A stretch of DNA of 64,000 bases from Pseudomonas sp. MRSN 12121 (GTDB lineage: Bacteria; Pseudomonadota; Gammaproteobacteria; Pseudomonadales; Pseudomonadaceae): the NCBI RefSeq assembly GCF_000931465.1, contig NZ_CP010892.1:3991388-4055387 (forward strand), given 5' to 3'. Numbering within the stretch: the stretch's first letter is position 1; each line of letters opens with the position of its first letter. The notes under the pieces are model-generated. The model saw only the letters and a program-made list of their open reading frames with translations, made no database searches and was not told the origin of the DNA. A program made the translations under genes and the position numbers. Positions 7,240 through 13,937 of this stretch are shown piece by piece.

Positions 7240-8618
7240 CAGATTTTTTCCTTTTTCGCATAGCGTTCAGCGAGGGGTCTTGCGACAGACGCAGGCGCCT
7301 TCACTGGGGCGCTCCAATTGGCAGAGAGGTTTTCAAAGCGGTTGTACTGCCCCAGGAAAGCGGCGCGCACGGTGCCGGTCTCAATGTCCCGGCCCTTGCC
7401 GATGATGATCTCGGCCACGCCCTTGAATTCGCTGTTCTCGTGATAGACCTCGTCGCGGTAGACGAACATGATCACGTCGGCGTCCTGCTCGATAGCGCCG
7501 GATTCCCGCAGGTCGGAGTTCACGGGGCGCTTGTTGGGGCGCTTCTCGCACTCCCGCGACAGCTGGCTCAGCAGCACGACCGGAATGCCGAGTTCGCGAG
7601 CAAGCAGTTTGCAGCCACGGCTGATGCTGCTCACTTCTTCTGTGCGATTGCCGCCGACGCCATCCATGAGCTGCAGGTAATCGATCATCAGGATGTCGAG
7701 GCCGTAACGCAGCTTGTGCCGGCGAGCCAGCGAACGTATGCGCCCGACAGAGGCGGCGGCGCGATCAGCAATGAAGAGATTTGCATGCTGGATCTTCCCG
7801 GCCGCAGCGCAGAGTTCGGCGCCATGCGACTGGCAGGCCGAACCGTCTTTGATCAAGTTGAGCGGGACCTTGCCCGTCGCCGCTACAGCCCGATCCATCA
7901 GCGCGCCCTTGCTCATCTCCAGGCTGATGACCAGACCCGACTTCTTCTGGCGCACCACAGCATCCAGAACGAAGCCCATCGCCAAGGTGGTTTTGCCCAT
8001 TGCTGGACGACCGGCCACGATGATCAGTTGCTCTGGCTGCAGGCCGCCGGTTTTCTCATCGAGATCCGCCAGGCCCGTCGAAAGGCCAATCAGGGTTTCA
8101 CCGCGCATCAGGCGGTCGTGGCGCTCTTGCCAGACCTCGAGCTGTTCGGCCATGAGATCACCGGCTTTCACAATCTCCTCGCCATCGGCGCCCGAGTCGA
8201 TCGCCATCGCCGCCGCCTGCACCGCGGCGATTTTTTCCTGGATGTCGCCACCACCCTGCACAATCTCCAGCGTGCGATCGCTCAGGTCGTACAGGGCGCG
8301 CTCCACTGCACGCTCTCGCACAATCCCGGCGTAGGTTCCGGCACTGGCAACACTCGGCGTGTTGTTCACCAGCGCTGCGCAGTGGCCCAGGGCGCGGTCG
8401 CCGTTGTCGAGCATGCCGATGTGATCGGCCACGGTCAGCATGTCCACCGCCTTGCCTGCAGCGCGCAGAGCCATGATTCCGCGGAACACCTCAGCGTTCT
8501 CGGCGAAGTAGAACGACTCCGGCGACAGGTCGTCCGACAAGGTGTCGATCAACTCGGGGCGCTGCAGCATCGCGCCCAGCAGGCCGTGTTCGGCTTCGAG
8601 GCTGTAGGGCTCACGCAT
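7239..8618 (-). CDS. dnaB: Replicative DNA helicase, DnaB family
   Basis: The protein has 459 residues, close to bacterial DnaB length. The N-terminal helical domain (residues 1-100) begins REPYSLEAEHGLLGAMLQ. The RecA-like ATPase domain has Walker A GRPAMGKTT at 203-211, Walker B ILMIDYLQLM near 315 and an arginine-finger-containing segment near 370-400. A phage-encoded hexameric helicase unwinds the phage fork. It overlaps the upstream winged-helix protein by 8 bases, and that protein is its likely loader or initiator partner. The pair is the phage replication module. Confidence 0.95.
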   Translation of the reverse strand: MREPYSLEAEHGLLGAMLQRPELIDTLSDDLSPESFYFAENAEVFRGIMALRAAGKAVDMLTVADHIGMLDNGDRALGHCAALVNNTPSVASAGTYAGIVRERAVERALYDLSDRTLEIVQGGGDIQEKIAAVQAAAMAIDSGADGEEIVKAGDLMAEQLEVWQERHDRLMRGETLIGLSTGLADLDEKTGGLQPEQLIIVAGRPAMGKTTLAMGFVLDAVVRQKKSGLVISLEMSKGALMDRAVAATGKVPLNLIKDGSACQSHGAELCAAAGKIQHANLFIADRAAASVGRIRSLARRHKLRYGLDILMIDYLQLMDGVGGNRTEEVSSISRGCKLLARELGIPVVLLSQLSRECEKRPNKRPVNSDLRESGAIEQDADVIMFVYRDEVYHENSEFKGVAEIIIGKGRDIETGTVRAAFLGQYNRFENLSANWSAPVKAPASVARPLAERYAKKEKI

Positions 8619-9312
8619 GGTAGTTGCCTTCCACCACTTTCACGAAGTTGGTCGGGGCAATCAGCCAGTCGAAGGTCGCGCGGAATGGCGCGCCACCGAA
8701 CTTGCCGGCAAGGCGCCCCATCAGGAAATCCGACTTGGCAACTGAGGCGAAGTAGTCAGCCCAGAATTCCAGGCTCTGGTGAACATCGCTCTGGCTCCAC
8801 CGGGCCTTGAGTTGTTTCTTGCGCACCTCCGACACCAACACGACGGCTGGGAGGGCTGGAGTGAGCAATCGGTTGAACAACTCGACGATGTCCTGAACCG
8901 GGCAGGACGGCGAACGCGAAACGCGATCGCCATCAGGTGACGGTTCAATTGATGGTTCCTTTACGGTTCTGGGGGCACCTGGTGCCGGGGTGGGGGGCAT
9001 TTCCTGCCGGGGTGATGGGGCATCTGGTGCCGGGGGGCATATCGTGCCGGGGGCATATGCTGCCGGGGTCAGGGTGTACCAGGTCGAACGGCCGAAGCGC
9101 TGATGGCTTGTCAGTAATTGCACTTCTTCAAGCCAGCGCAGTGCGTTGCGCACAGCTCGCTCCGAAAGGCAGGTGCGTGCCCCAATAGTCGCGATGGAAG
9201 GCCAGCAAACGCCGTCGTCGTTGGCATTGTCGGCAAGGGAGATAAGAACCGCTTTCTGCGCGGGGCTCATGCCCTGGAGCGCCCAGCATGCAGTCATGAT
9301 GATGGTGCTCAT
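8611..9312 (-). CDS. Winged-helix phage replication protein (O-like)
   Basis: The protein has 233 residues. Residues about 15-75 form a winged-helix DNA-binding domain of the HTH_36 type (SPAQKAVLISLADNANDDG, then CWPSIATIGARTCLSERAVR). A long Pro-rich linker (about 85-130) follows, then a C-terminal domain containing FNRLLTPALPAVVLVSEVRK and ending near a DWLI...NFVKVVEGNY motif. This arrangement is typical of phage replication initiators or DnaB loaders placed directly before dnaB. It is the first structural gene of the leftward early operon after cro. Confidence 0.8.
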   Translation of the reverse strand: MSTIIMTACWALQGMSPAQKAVLISLADNANDDGVCWPSIATIGARTCLSERAVRNALRWLEEVQLLTSHQRFGRSTWYTLTPAAYAPGTICPPAPDAPSPRQEMPPTPAPGAPRTVKEPSIEPSPDGDRVSRSPSCPVQDIVELFNRLLTPALPAVVLVSEVRKKQLKARWSQSDVHQSLEFWADYFASVAKSDFLMGRLAGKFGGAPFRATFDWLIAPTNFVKVVEGNYHA

Positions 9313-9387
9313 TGATACGCTCCAGACGGAAGGCCAGGACGCGACAGCTTTTGGCTTACAGCAAAATCTGACGCAATAGGCTGGGTG

Positions 9388-9416
9388 TTGCGTGCATCGA
9401 TCGCGGAATGCATAAT
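9388..9416 (+). promoter_or_regulatory. Candidate sigma-70 promoter for a small antisense RNA
   Basis: TTGCGT at 9388-9393, a 17-base spacer and CATAAT at 9411-9416 make a good sigma-70 match on the plus strand, opposite to the surrounding early transcript. A terminator follows only about 25 bases later. Confidence 0.5.
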
Positions 9417-9422
9417 CGACCT

Positions 9423-9463
9423 CGTTGTTGTTTCAGAAGACCGCCCTGCCAGGCGGTTTTTTT
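9423..9463 (+). ncRNA. Putative oop-like small RNA (about 40 nt)
   Basis: The RNA is predicted from the promoter just upstream and a clean intrinsic terminator: stem ACCGCC/GGCGGT at 9440-9457 and a T7 run to 9463. It is antisense to the leftward early message, between cro and the replication protein. This is the position of lambda oop RNA. Expression is not proven. Confidence 0.4.
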
Positions 9464-9581
9464 ATGCCTGCGATTTTTCCCTACTGGTTAAATTCACAGC
9501 CAATTCAAGTGGCTACTGGCAAGACATCAGAGGGCGGACAATTCATCTCACCCCTTGCCCCCCTTCTGCTGCTCGAAAGGG

Positions 9582-9776
9582 TTAATCGGCTGGCTTCTGG
9601 GATGGAAACGGGCGCTGCTCTTGTGCTGACAAGCTGCCATCCTCTTCGATGGTCACGTACACATCACGACCTACGCGTATCGCCTTGCTTAAGGCGCCCT
9701 GAGTACAGCCGAGAAGCTGCGCGGCCTTTGTGTGTCCGCGCTCCTTGGCAAATTCGGTAAGTGGGATTCGGCGCAT
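9582..9776 (-). CDS. cro: Cro-like repressor
   Basis: The protein has 64 residues if started at the ATG at 9776, which has AGAGG about 9 bases upstream; an upstream ATG at 9836 lies inside the operator/promoter and is unlikely. The N-terminus RRIPLTEFAKERGHTKAAQL followed by GCTQGALSKAIR is the Cro helix-turn-helix, and the short C-terminus has one predicted strand (DVYVTIEEDG). Transcribed leftward from PR, it opposes cI and starts the lytic early operon. Its stop is followed by about 270 bases without a protein gene that hold the oop-like RNA. Confidence 0.85.
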   Translation of the reverse strand: MRRIPLTEFAKERGHTKAAQLLGCTQGALSKAIRVGRDVYVTIEEDGSLSAQEQRPFPSQKPAD

Positions 9777-9806
9777 TGCGGCGGCCTCTACATAGATTTC
9801 GCCACA

Positions 9807-9836
9807 AGTATGACCGGCGGTATTGTTTGCAGTCAA
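9807..9836 (-). promoter_or_regulatory. PR-type early promoter (leftward)
   Basis: Minus-strand -35 TTGACT (9831-9836), 18-base spacer and -10 CATACT (9807-9812). It is overlapped by operators at 9809-9825 and 9834-9850, so repressor binding would block it. It should drive cro and the replication operon. Confidence 0.65.
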
Positions 9837-9874
9837 TACCGGCGATATTGGTTAAGTAAATACCGTGGGTAATA
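9809..9874. promoter_or_regulatory. OR-like triple operator
   Basis: Three 17-bp imperfect palindromes of consensus CAATACCGGCGGTATTG lie at 9809-9825, 9834-9850 and 9858-9874, start-to-start spacing 25 and 24 bases, between the divergent cro and cI genes. The number and spacing are those of a lambdoid OR. The middle copy is closest to consensus. Confidence 0.8.
9823..9851 (+). promoter_or_regulatory. PRM-type promoter for cI
   Basis: Plus-strand TTGTTT (9823-9828), 17-base spacer and TATTGG (9846-9851). It overlaps the middle operator, and the predicted start lies near 9858, in the third operator, as expected for autoregulation of cI. Confidence 0.5.
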
Positions 9875-9884
9875 ACATCACTCA

Positions 9885-10676
9885 ATGAAAAAAGATTCCC
9901 GACGGCTACCGCTATCAGACTGGCAGCTGCAAGACAGCGTCCGCCTGAAAACCCTCTTCCAAGCAAAACGCGGGGAGCTGAAGCTCACTCAAGAGAAACT
10001 TGCAGCCGAACTCGGTGATGGCGTAACCCAAGGCGCTGTGAGCCACTTCATGAACGGGCGCACCGCGCTCAGCGTTAACGCAGCGGTGGTTTTCGCAAAA
10101 GCGCTTCAGGTCCCTGTGTCAGATATCAGTCCGACTTTGGCCGCCCAGATCGAGAAGATGGCCGCATCGCTCCCTGATGTGCGACCCTCCTATCAAGGGG
10201 TAGAGGAAATCCGCATTCCTCCGCGAAGTTTCGATCTTCGGAATGATCCTGGCTATACGGGCGTACTGCAGTTGACCGCGAGAGGATCTACCGGTGATGG
10301 AGATGACAATCCCCACGTCGAGATTCGCGGCATTATGGCTTTCAAGTCTTCCTGGCTGCGCGCCAACAACCTCAACCCGCGCCACTTGGACGTCATTTAT
10401 GCGAACGGCCACAGCATGGAGCCGACCATCAATGACGGTGACGTGCTACTAGTGGATGAGTCGAAGATTGAACCGAAAGACGGGCAGATCTTTGCAATGC
10501 AGAGCGAGTCGAAAGGGACGATTGTTAAGCGCCTGGTGAAGTCCGACTTCGACGGCTGGATAATTCGAAGCGACAACCAAGATAAGGCGCGCTACGGAGA
10601 TGAGATCCTGAGAGACGGGGAAATAAACGAGATGCGCATCATCGGTCGCGTCGTCTGGCGCGGGGGAATGCTTTGA
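9885..10676 (+). CDS. cI: CI-like phage repressor, S24/LexA type
   Basis: The protein has 263 residues. The N-terminal HTH (residues about 30-75, with KLTQEKLAAELGDGVTQGAV) binds the nearby operators. The C-terminal S24 domain has Ser177 in NGHSMEPTI and Lys215 in KGTIVKRLV, the serine-lysine self-cleavage dyad. I see no Ala-Gly or Cys-Gly dipeptide between residues 80 and 150, where the scissile bond is usually found, so RecA-dependent cleavage may use another site or be weak. The repressor maintains lysogeny. No clear Shine-Dalgarno precedes the ATG. Confidence 0.93.
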   Translation: MKKDSRRLPLSDWQLQDSVRLKTLFQAKRGELKLTQEKLAAELGDGVTQGAVSHFMNGRTALSVNAAVVFAKALQVPVSDISPTLAAQIEKMAASLPDVRPSYQGVEEIRIPPRSFDLRNDPGYTGVLQLTARGSTGDGDDNPHVEIRGIMAFKSSWLRANNLNPRHLDVIYANGHSMEPTINDGDVLLVDESKIEPKDGQIFAMQSESKGTIVKRLVKSDFDGWIIRSDNQDKARYGDEILRDGEINEMRIIGRVVWRGGML

Positions 10677-10728
10677 GAATGAATCTTGCTAAGTATTGTT
10701 CACCTGCCAATTTGAAAGGGATTTCGTA

Positions 10729-11025
10729 ATGACTGTGGAAAATGCCAAACCTAGAATCAATATAGGGAAAGTCGCGGATTGGCTGAGTGAGCGCGCCACC
10801 ACTACCAAGTGCCCGTTCTGCGACTCCGAACACTGGTCGGCTGTCAATGGACCCGGCTTCGTCGGGTCTGCCCTGCCCTATGGAGATGGCAAAGGTGACA
10901 TGTATATGGGCGGATACCCGGTGTTAGCTCTATTGTGCAGAAAGTGTAACTTTGTCCGAAATATTGCTTTAACTCCGGACTTTCTAGAGCAAGTGATTGA
11001 GGACGCCCCAGTTGCTGCAGAATGA
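10729..11025 (+). CDS. Zn-ribbon-like protein downstream of cI, 98 aa
   Basis: The start is the ATG at 10729, preceded by AAAGGG 8 bases upstream; the upstream ATG at 10696 has no such site. A CPFC pair near residues 29-32 and a CRKC pair near residue 72 indicate a zinc ribbon. The part between is Gly/Tyr-rich. It lies 50 bases after cI on the same strand, so it is probably expressed in the lysogen, in the place of lambda rexA. Function unknown. Confidence 0.75.
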   Translation: MTVENAKPRINIGKVADWLSERATTTKCPFCDSEHWSAVNGPGFVGSALPYGDGKGDMYMGGYPVLALLCRKCNFVRNIALTPDFLEQVIEDAPVAAE

Positions 11026-11140
11026 TGGGTTAGCTGTAAAAGCCGCAGACCTAACACCGTGGCGCTCTAGAAGAGCAGCTTCGTCCCCAGACTGGACTGG
11101 GCTTGCTCTTGACGACTCACAGTTAACCGACTTACCGGCC

Positions 11141-11152
11141 TATACTAAAAAA
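11141..11152 (+). promoter_or_regulatory. Candidate -10 for a leaderless message
   Basis: TATACT at 11141-11146 is followed by an A run and the ATG at 11153, so the expected transcription start coincides with the start codon. The -35 hexamer is poor and there is no Shine-Dalgarno before the gene. Confidence 0.35.
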
Positions 11153-11575
11153 ATGAACGACATAACTCGCGAAGAATTCAACGCAAAACTCGAGACCATC
11201 GAAGCAAGGATGGATGCTCGGGTTGAGTCTGTGTCATCAAAAATTGATGCGTTTCTTGCTACCCAATCTGCTGTTCAGATTGAGCGGGATAAAGCGCAAG
11301 CTGAGCGCGACAAGCGGTTCGAAATTCTCGCCGAGCGCGCCACAAAGGCTGCCGAGGGTGCCGAGGAGGCTGCCAAGCAATCGGCGACCGTTAAAGCAAA
11401 CTACTGGGCCGCGGTCGCCGTCCAGCTTCTGGCGGTCGTAGCGATTCTGGTTGGTGCTTACTACGCGAACCAAGCCAACGTTTTTGGTGCGATGCAAACG
11501 ACTATGTCTGCATACCAGGCTGGCAAGGAGTCGACCAAGGCAGCAGAGGCGTCACCGTCATCGCTGCCGAAATAG
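11153..11575 (+). CDS. Coiled-coil membrane protein in the immunity region, 140 aa
   Basis: The frame is open from 10997, but the first 52 codons overlap the previous gene and look random; MNDITREEFNAKLETIEARM begins at 11153. Residues 1-75 form a charged heptad-rich coiled coil. Residues about 88-112 (ANYWAAVAVQLLAVVAILVG) form a single transmembrane helix, and a short Ser/Ala/Lys tail follows. The layout, a cytoplasmic coiled coil plus C-terminal anchor, recalls phage exclusion or DUF1640-like proteins. It sits between cI and the second operator, the rex position of lambda, and is followed by a terminator. Confidence 0.75.
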   Translation: MNDITREEFNAKLETIEARMDARVESVSSKIDAFLATQSAVQIERDKAQAERDKRFEILAERATKAAEGAEEAAKQSATVKANYWAAVAVQLLAVVAILVGAYYANQANVFGAMQTTMSAYQAGKESTKAAEASPSSLPK

Positions 11576-11590
11576 CCATCCAAAATCATC

Positions 11591-11620
11591 GAGCCCGGCC
11601 CAGCGCCGGGCTTCTTGTTT
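11591..11620 (+). terminator. Intrinsic terminator after the coiled-coil gene
   Basis: Stem AGCCCGGC/GCCGGGCT with a short loop, then a T-rich stretch. It ends the cI-side rightward message. Confidence 0.7.
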
Positions 11621-11667
11621 ATGCTCCCCCTAACAGGTCTAATTTCCGAGCAATGCCAAGGAATGCC

Positions 11668-11910
11668 ATGAGGATAACTCTCACGCACGCAATTATGGTT
11701 GCCGGCTTCGCCGGTGTTTGCCTGTGCATAATCTACGTAGGGCGCGAAATAAATTCCGGCCTCAGCCTCGTCTACAAACAGATCGACTCTCAGCCCAAGC
11801 GAATCGCGGACGAAATCAAACTACCCCTCGCCAGCCCAATCCCTGCCGAGCGTCCTGATCTGAATGACCTGCCGCCACAGTTGATCCAACGAATAATTCA
11901 GAAGCGCTGA
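11668..11910 (+). CDS. Small single-pass membrane protein, 80 aa
   Basis: The start at 11668 is supported by AAGGA a few bases upstream; an in-frame ATG at 11653 overlaps that site. Residues 5-27 (LTHAIMVAGFAGVCLCIIYV) are a transmembrane helix or signal anchor. The rest is hydrophilic and ends with DLNDLPPQLIQRIIQKR. It is preceded and followed by intrinsic terminators, so it appears to be a separate transcription unit in the immunity region. Possible roles include superinfection exclusion, but there is no direct evidence. Confidence 0.65.
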   Translation: MRITLTHAIMVAGFAGVCLCIIYVGREINSGLSLVYKQIDSQPKRIADEIKLPLASPIPAERPDLNDLPPQLIQRIIQKR

Positions 11911-11929
11911 CCCCTTGGCGCCCCATCTC

Positions 11930-11953
11930 TAGCCCGCAACTGAGCGGGCCTTT
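11930..11953 (+). terminator. Intrinsic terminator before the OL-like region
   Basis: Stem GCCCGC/GCGGGC with loop AACTGA, followed by TTTTCTTTTC. It insulates the immunity genes from the operator/promoter that follows. Confidence 0.7.
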
Positions 11954-11971
11954 TCTTTTCCTTCAAAAATA

Positions 11972-12013
11972 CATGACCGGCGGTATTGACCGCAAACAAT
12001 ACCGGAGGTATTG
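11972..12013. promoter_or_regulatory. OL-like double operator
   Basis: Two 17-bp sites at 11972-11988 and 11997-12013, 25 bases apart, match the CAATACCGGCGGTATTG operators found between cro and cI, including the shared intervening GCAAACAATACCG. The second site is a near-perfect palindrome. They flank and overlap the rightward promoter. Confidence 0.8.
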
Positions 12014-12014
12014 T
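11986..12014 (+). promoter_or_regulatory. PL-type promoter of the rightward operon
   Basis: TTGACC (11986-11991), 17-base spacer and TATTGT (12009-12014), overlapped by both operators. Start expected near 12021. It resembles the PR promoter in sequence but faces the other way. Confidence 0.7.
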
Positions 12015-12204
12015 TCATCAAAGGCAGCGATGAACCGGCCTCAACGGTTCAGAGGGTTGGCAACTGACCCGGGTGCGCAGCGTAAAGCGCCACAACCAGT
12101 TTTCCGGCGGACAGGGGTCGCGGCCGGAGAAACAACACGAAGATGGCCGGCGAGAACGAAGCCAGTAGCTGATCGCCGGCCGCCAACACGGATCTTTTCA
12201 CTTC

Positions 12205-12223
12205 TGCCACCGCATCGGTGGCA
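12205..12223 (+). promoter_or_regulatory. Perfect hairpin in the leader of the rightward operon
   Basis: TGCCACCG, loop CAT, CGGTGGCA: an 8-bp stem without a T tract, about 185 bases into the transcript from PL and 28 bases before the first gene. It could be a boxB-like or attenuator element; I see no accompanying boxA that I would defend. Confidence 0.35.
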
Positions 12224-12250
12224 GCGGGAAAACAACCGGGAGTCACAACG

Positions 12251-12634
12251 ATGGAAGCCACACTCAACAGCGGCGCATGGAAGGGTCACCTCGGACGCGG
12301 CCTTGCACCGCGAGAACTTCAGTTCCTGCTCTGGGTTGCCCAGGGCTTCACCGCAAAGGAGATCGCCAAGGAGGCTGGCATTGCGCCGGGCACGGTGGTC
12401 AAGCGCATCTCCAATGCGATGTTCAAGCTCGGCGTGACGCGGCGCACCGCACTGGTGGCCGAGGCCATGCGCCGCCAGATCATTTCGCCGATGTGCGTCT
12501 TCCTTGCGGCGCTGATCGCCATGCACTCGATGTTCGACGACAACTCAATGCGGCGTGATCGTCGCGTGCCGGAGCGCCGAACAGCGCAAGTGCGCATCGT
12601 CCGGCGTGCCGAGGCGCCCGATCTGCTTTCTTGA
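12251..12634 (+). CDS. LuxR-type HTH regulator of phage, 127 aa
   Basis: The ATG at 12251 has GGAG about 10 bases upstream. Residues about 17-75 form a GerE/LuxR helix-turn-helix: LAPRELQFLLWVAQGFTAKE, then IAKEAGIAPGTVVKRISNAM and KLGVTRRTALVAEAM. The domain lies at the N-terminus without a sensor domain. The C-terminal part has a short hydrophobic stretch (ISPMCVFLAALIAMHSMF) and a basic RRDRRVPERR segment. As the first gene of the rightward operon under operator control, it is a candidate early regulator. Confidence 0.8.
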   Translation: MEATLNSGAWKGHLGRGLAPRELQFLLWVAQGFTAKEIAKEAGIAPGTVVKRISNAMFKLGVTRRTALVAEAMRRQIISPMCVFLAALIAMHSMFDDNSMRRDRRVPERRTAQVRIVRRAEAPDLLS

Positions 12635-12657
12635 TTCACAACCCAGAGGAACACCCC

Positions 12658-12819
12658 ATGGAACACGAAGCCGCCATTGCAGACCTGGACAGGTTCGCCA
12701 CCACCGCCGAAACCAACGCGCCGATCCAAGAGGCCGAGGGCGACCTGGAAGGCGCCGAAAACAACCGCAAGAACGCGGCGCACTACCGCACCGCCATCGC
12801 CCTGCTTGAAGTCGCCTGA
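12658..12819 (+). CDS. Phage hypothetical protein, 53 aa
   Basis: The start at 12658 follows AGAGGAAC with correct spacing. The peptide is acidic and helical (MEHEAAIADLDRFATTAETN...), ending in ALLEVA. Ala/Glu/Asn-rich composition suggests a short coiled coil. No family recognised; it is co-directional with the LuxR-type gene 23 bases upstream. Confidence 0.55.
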   Translation: MEHEAAIADLDRFATTAETNAPIQEAEGDLEGAENNRKNAAHYRTAIALLEVA

Positions 12820-13191
12820 GCATCACCTCTGCCCGTTCGTGTAGCGGGCTTTGGGATGCGGATGAGCACACACCGGCAGAGCCGCCCCCCTGCATCACAA
12901 CCAGCTGGAGAATCCAATGTTCCTTCTAATTCTGAGGGGCTGTACCAGCGGGGTCGCAGCGCTCTGACGCGGCTTCCCCGCCCAAAAACCCGTGTGGCGT
13001 AGTAAGCCTGAAGGCTACGCCCATCACCTGGACAGGCAGCGGAAAGTGGGCCGCCGATGTCGCCGCGCATCAACCGGGTAACCGGTAGGCCACCCCAGCG
13101 TATACGGACAATTTGGCGCAACAAACCCAGGCTGTCGCCAGAAGCGGGCCTGGGTGTCGCTCACGTAGGGTGGTGCCAGTGAGCAACAGGA
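12820..13191 (+). other. Gene-poor, structured interval; possible small RNA or short peptides
   Basis: There is no gene of normal size here. Two very short frames exist: 12856-13002 (48 codons, weak start) and 12917-12967 (16 codons, MFLLILRGCTSGVAAL, preceded by GGAG). They overlap in different frames. The rest folds locally: GGCGTAG/CTACGCC around 12996-13021 and an 8-bp stem ACCCAGGC/GCCTGGGT at 13125-13132 and 13148-13155. The interval ends at a strong intrinsic terminator. A regulatory RNA with a leader peptide is possible; evidence is structural only. Confidence 0.35.
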
Positions 13192-13219
13192 AAGCCCGGT
13201 CAATGATCGGGCTTTTTTT
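13192..13219 (+). terminator. Intrinsic terminator
   Basis: Stem AAGCCCG/CGGGCTT with a 9-base loop, followed by a T7 run. It would end transcripts from the preceding structured interval, so genes beyond it need read-through or another promoter. Confidence 0.75.
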
Positions 13220-13322
13220 CACCTGCCTTTACTCGCCAGCACTCTCCCCTGCGCCCAACGGCAACCGGCAGGCGGCCAGAGTGCTGACGAGTGAACGCAA
13301 CCCCACTACCGAGGGATAAGCC

Positions 13323-13607
13323 ATGCACCCTGCAATGCAAGCTCGTATCGACGGCAATATCGCACTTCACATTCGCGCAACCGCGGCCACTGCCGAGTTC
13401 TACGCCATGATCGGCAAGGACGCACCCGCCAGCAAAGTTCGTTTCCAGGTGATCACGAAAGGCCCGAGCGCCTACCACGTGATCGAGCGGTCCACCGGAA
13501 AGGTGAAGGGGTTCCGCTTCAGCTGGAAGGCGGCGATCAACTTGGCCCAGGTGCTGGAGGCGCGCGCCGACGGCGCAAAGGTCAATTTCGAGGGCTGGGC
13601 GAAATGA
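13323..13607 (+). CDS. Phage hypothetical protein, 94 aa
   Basis: The start at 13323 follows GAGGGATAAGCC. The protein begins with a helix (MHPAMQARIDGNIALHIRAT). A basic beta-rich region (VRFQVITKGPSAYHVIERST, then GKVKGFRFSW) and a C-terminal helix follow. I do not recognise a family. Its last codons overlap the next ORF by 4 bases (ATGA). Confidence 0.65.
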   Translation: MHPAMQARIDGNIALHIRATAATAEFYAMIGKDAPASKVRFQVITKGPSAYHVIERSTGKVKGFRFSWKAAINLAQVLEARADGAKVNFEGWAK

Positions 13608-13918
13608 TTGGGGAGCCAATGCCGCATCCGCGGGACAGCATCATCGACGACCTGAACCGCAAGCTGGACCAGTTCTTCGGCCGCGGCGGAGTGGCGCAGC
13701 AGATTGCACAGGGCGTCAGCGGCGAAACGATGGACTACGGCGCGAAAGGCCATCAGGAGCGCCTGCGGATCGAACGCGCTCGCCTGGCGCCAGAGGTTCG
13801 CAAGCACGCCGAAAGCGGTCTCAGCTCCACGCAGATCGCCGCGGCGATGTCCATCAGGGTGAAGCGGGTGCAGATGATCGCAGCAGAGAACAGCATCCAG
13901 ATCAGAGGGCTACCTTGA
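13604..13918 (+). CDS. Phage hypothetical protein with C-terminal HTH-like helices, 104 aa
   Basis: It overlaps the previous gene by 4 bases. The N-terminal half contains DDLNRKLDQFFGRGGVAQQIAQG. The C-terminal half, with KHAESGLSSTQIAAAMSIRV then KRVQMIAAEN, looks like a homeodomain-like helix-turn-helix that could bind DNA. It is convergent with the leftward HNH-domain gene, whose stop is only 19 bases away. The role is unknown, perhaps regulatory. Confidence 0.65.
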   Translation: MIGEPMPHPRDSIIDDLNRKLDQFFGRGGVAQQIAQGVSGETMDYGAKGHQERLRIERARLAPEVRKHAESGLSSTQIAAAMSIRVKRVQMIAAENSIQIRGLP

Positions 13919-13937
13919 AGCGCTCAGAAGAAGCGCG

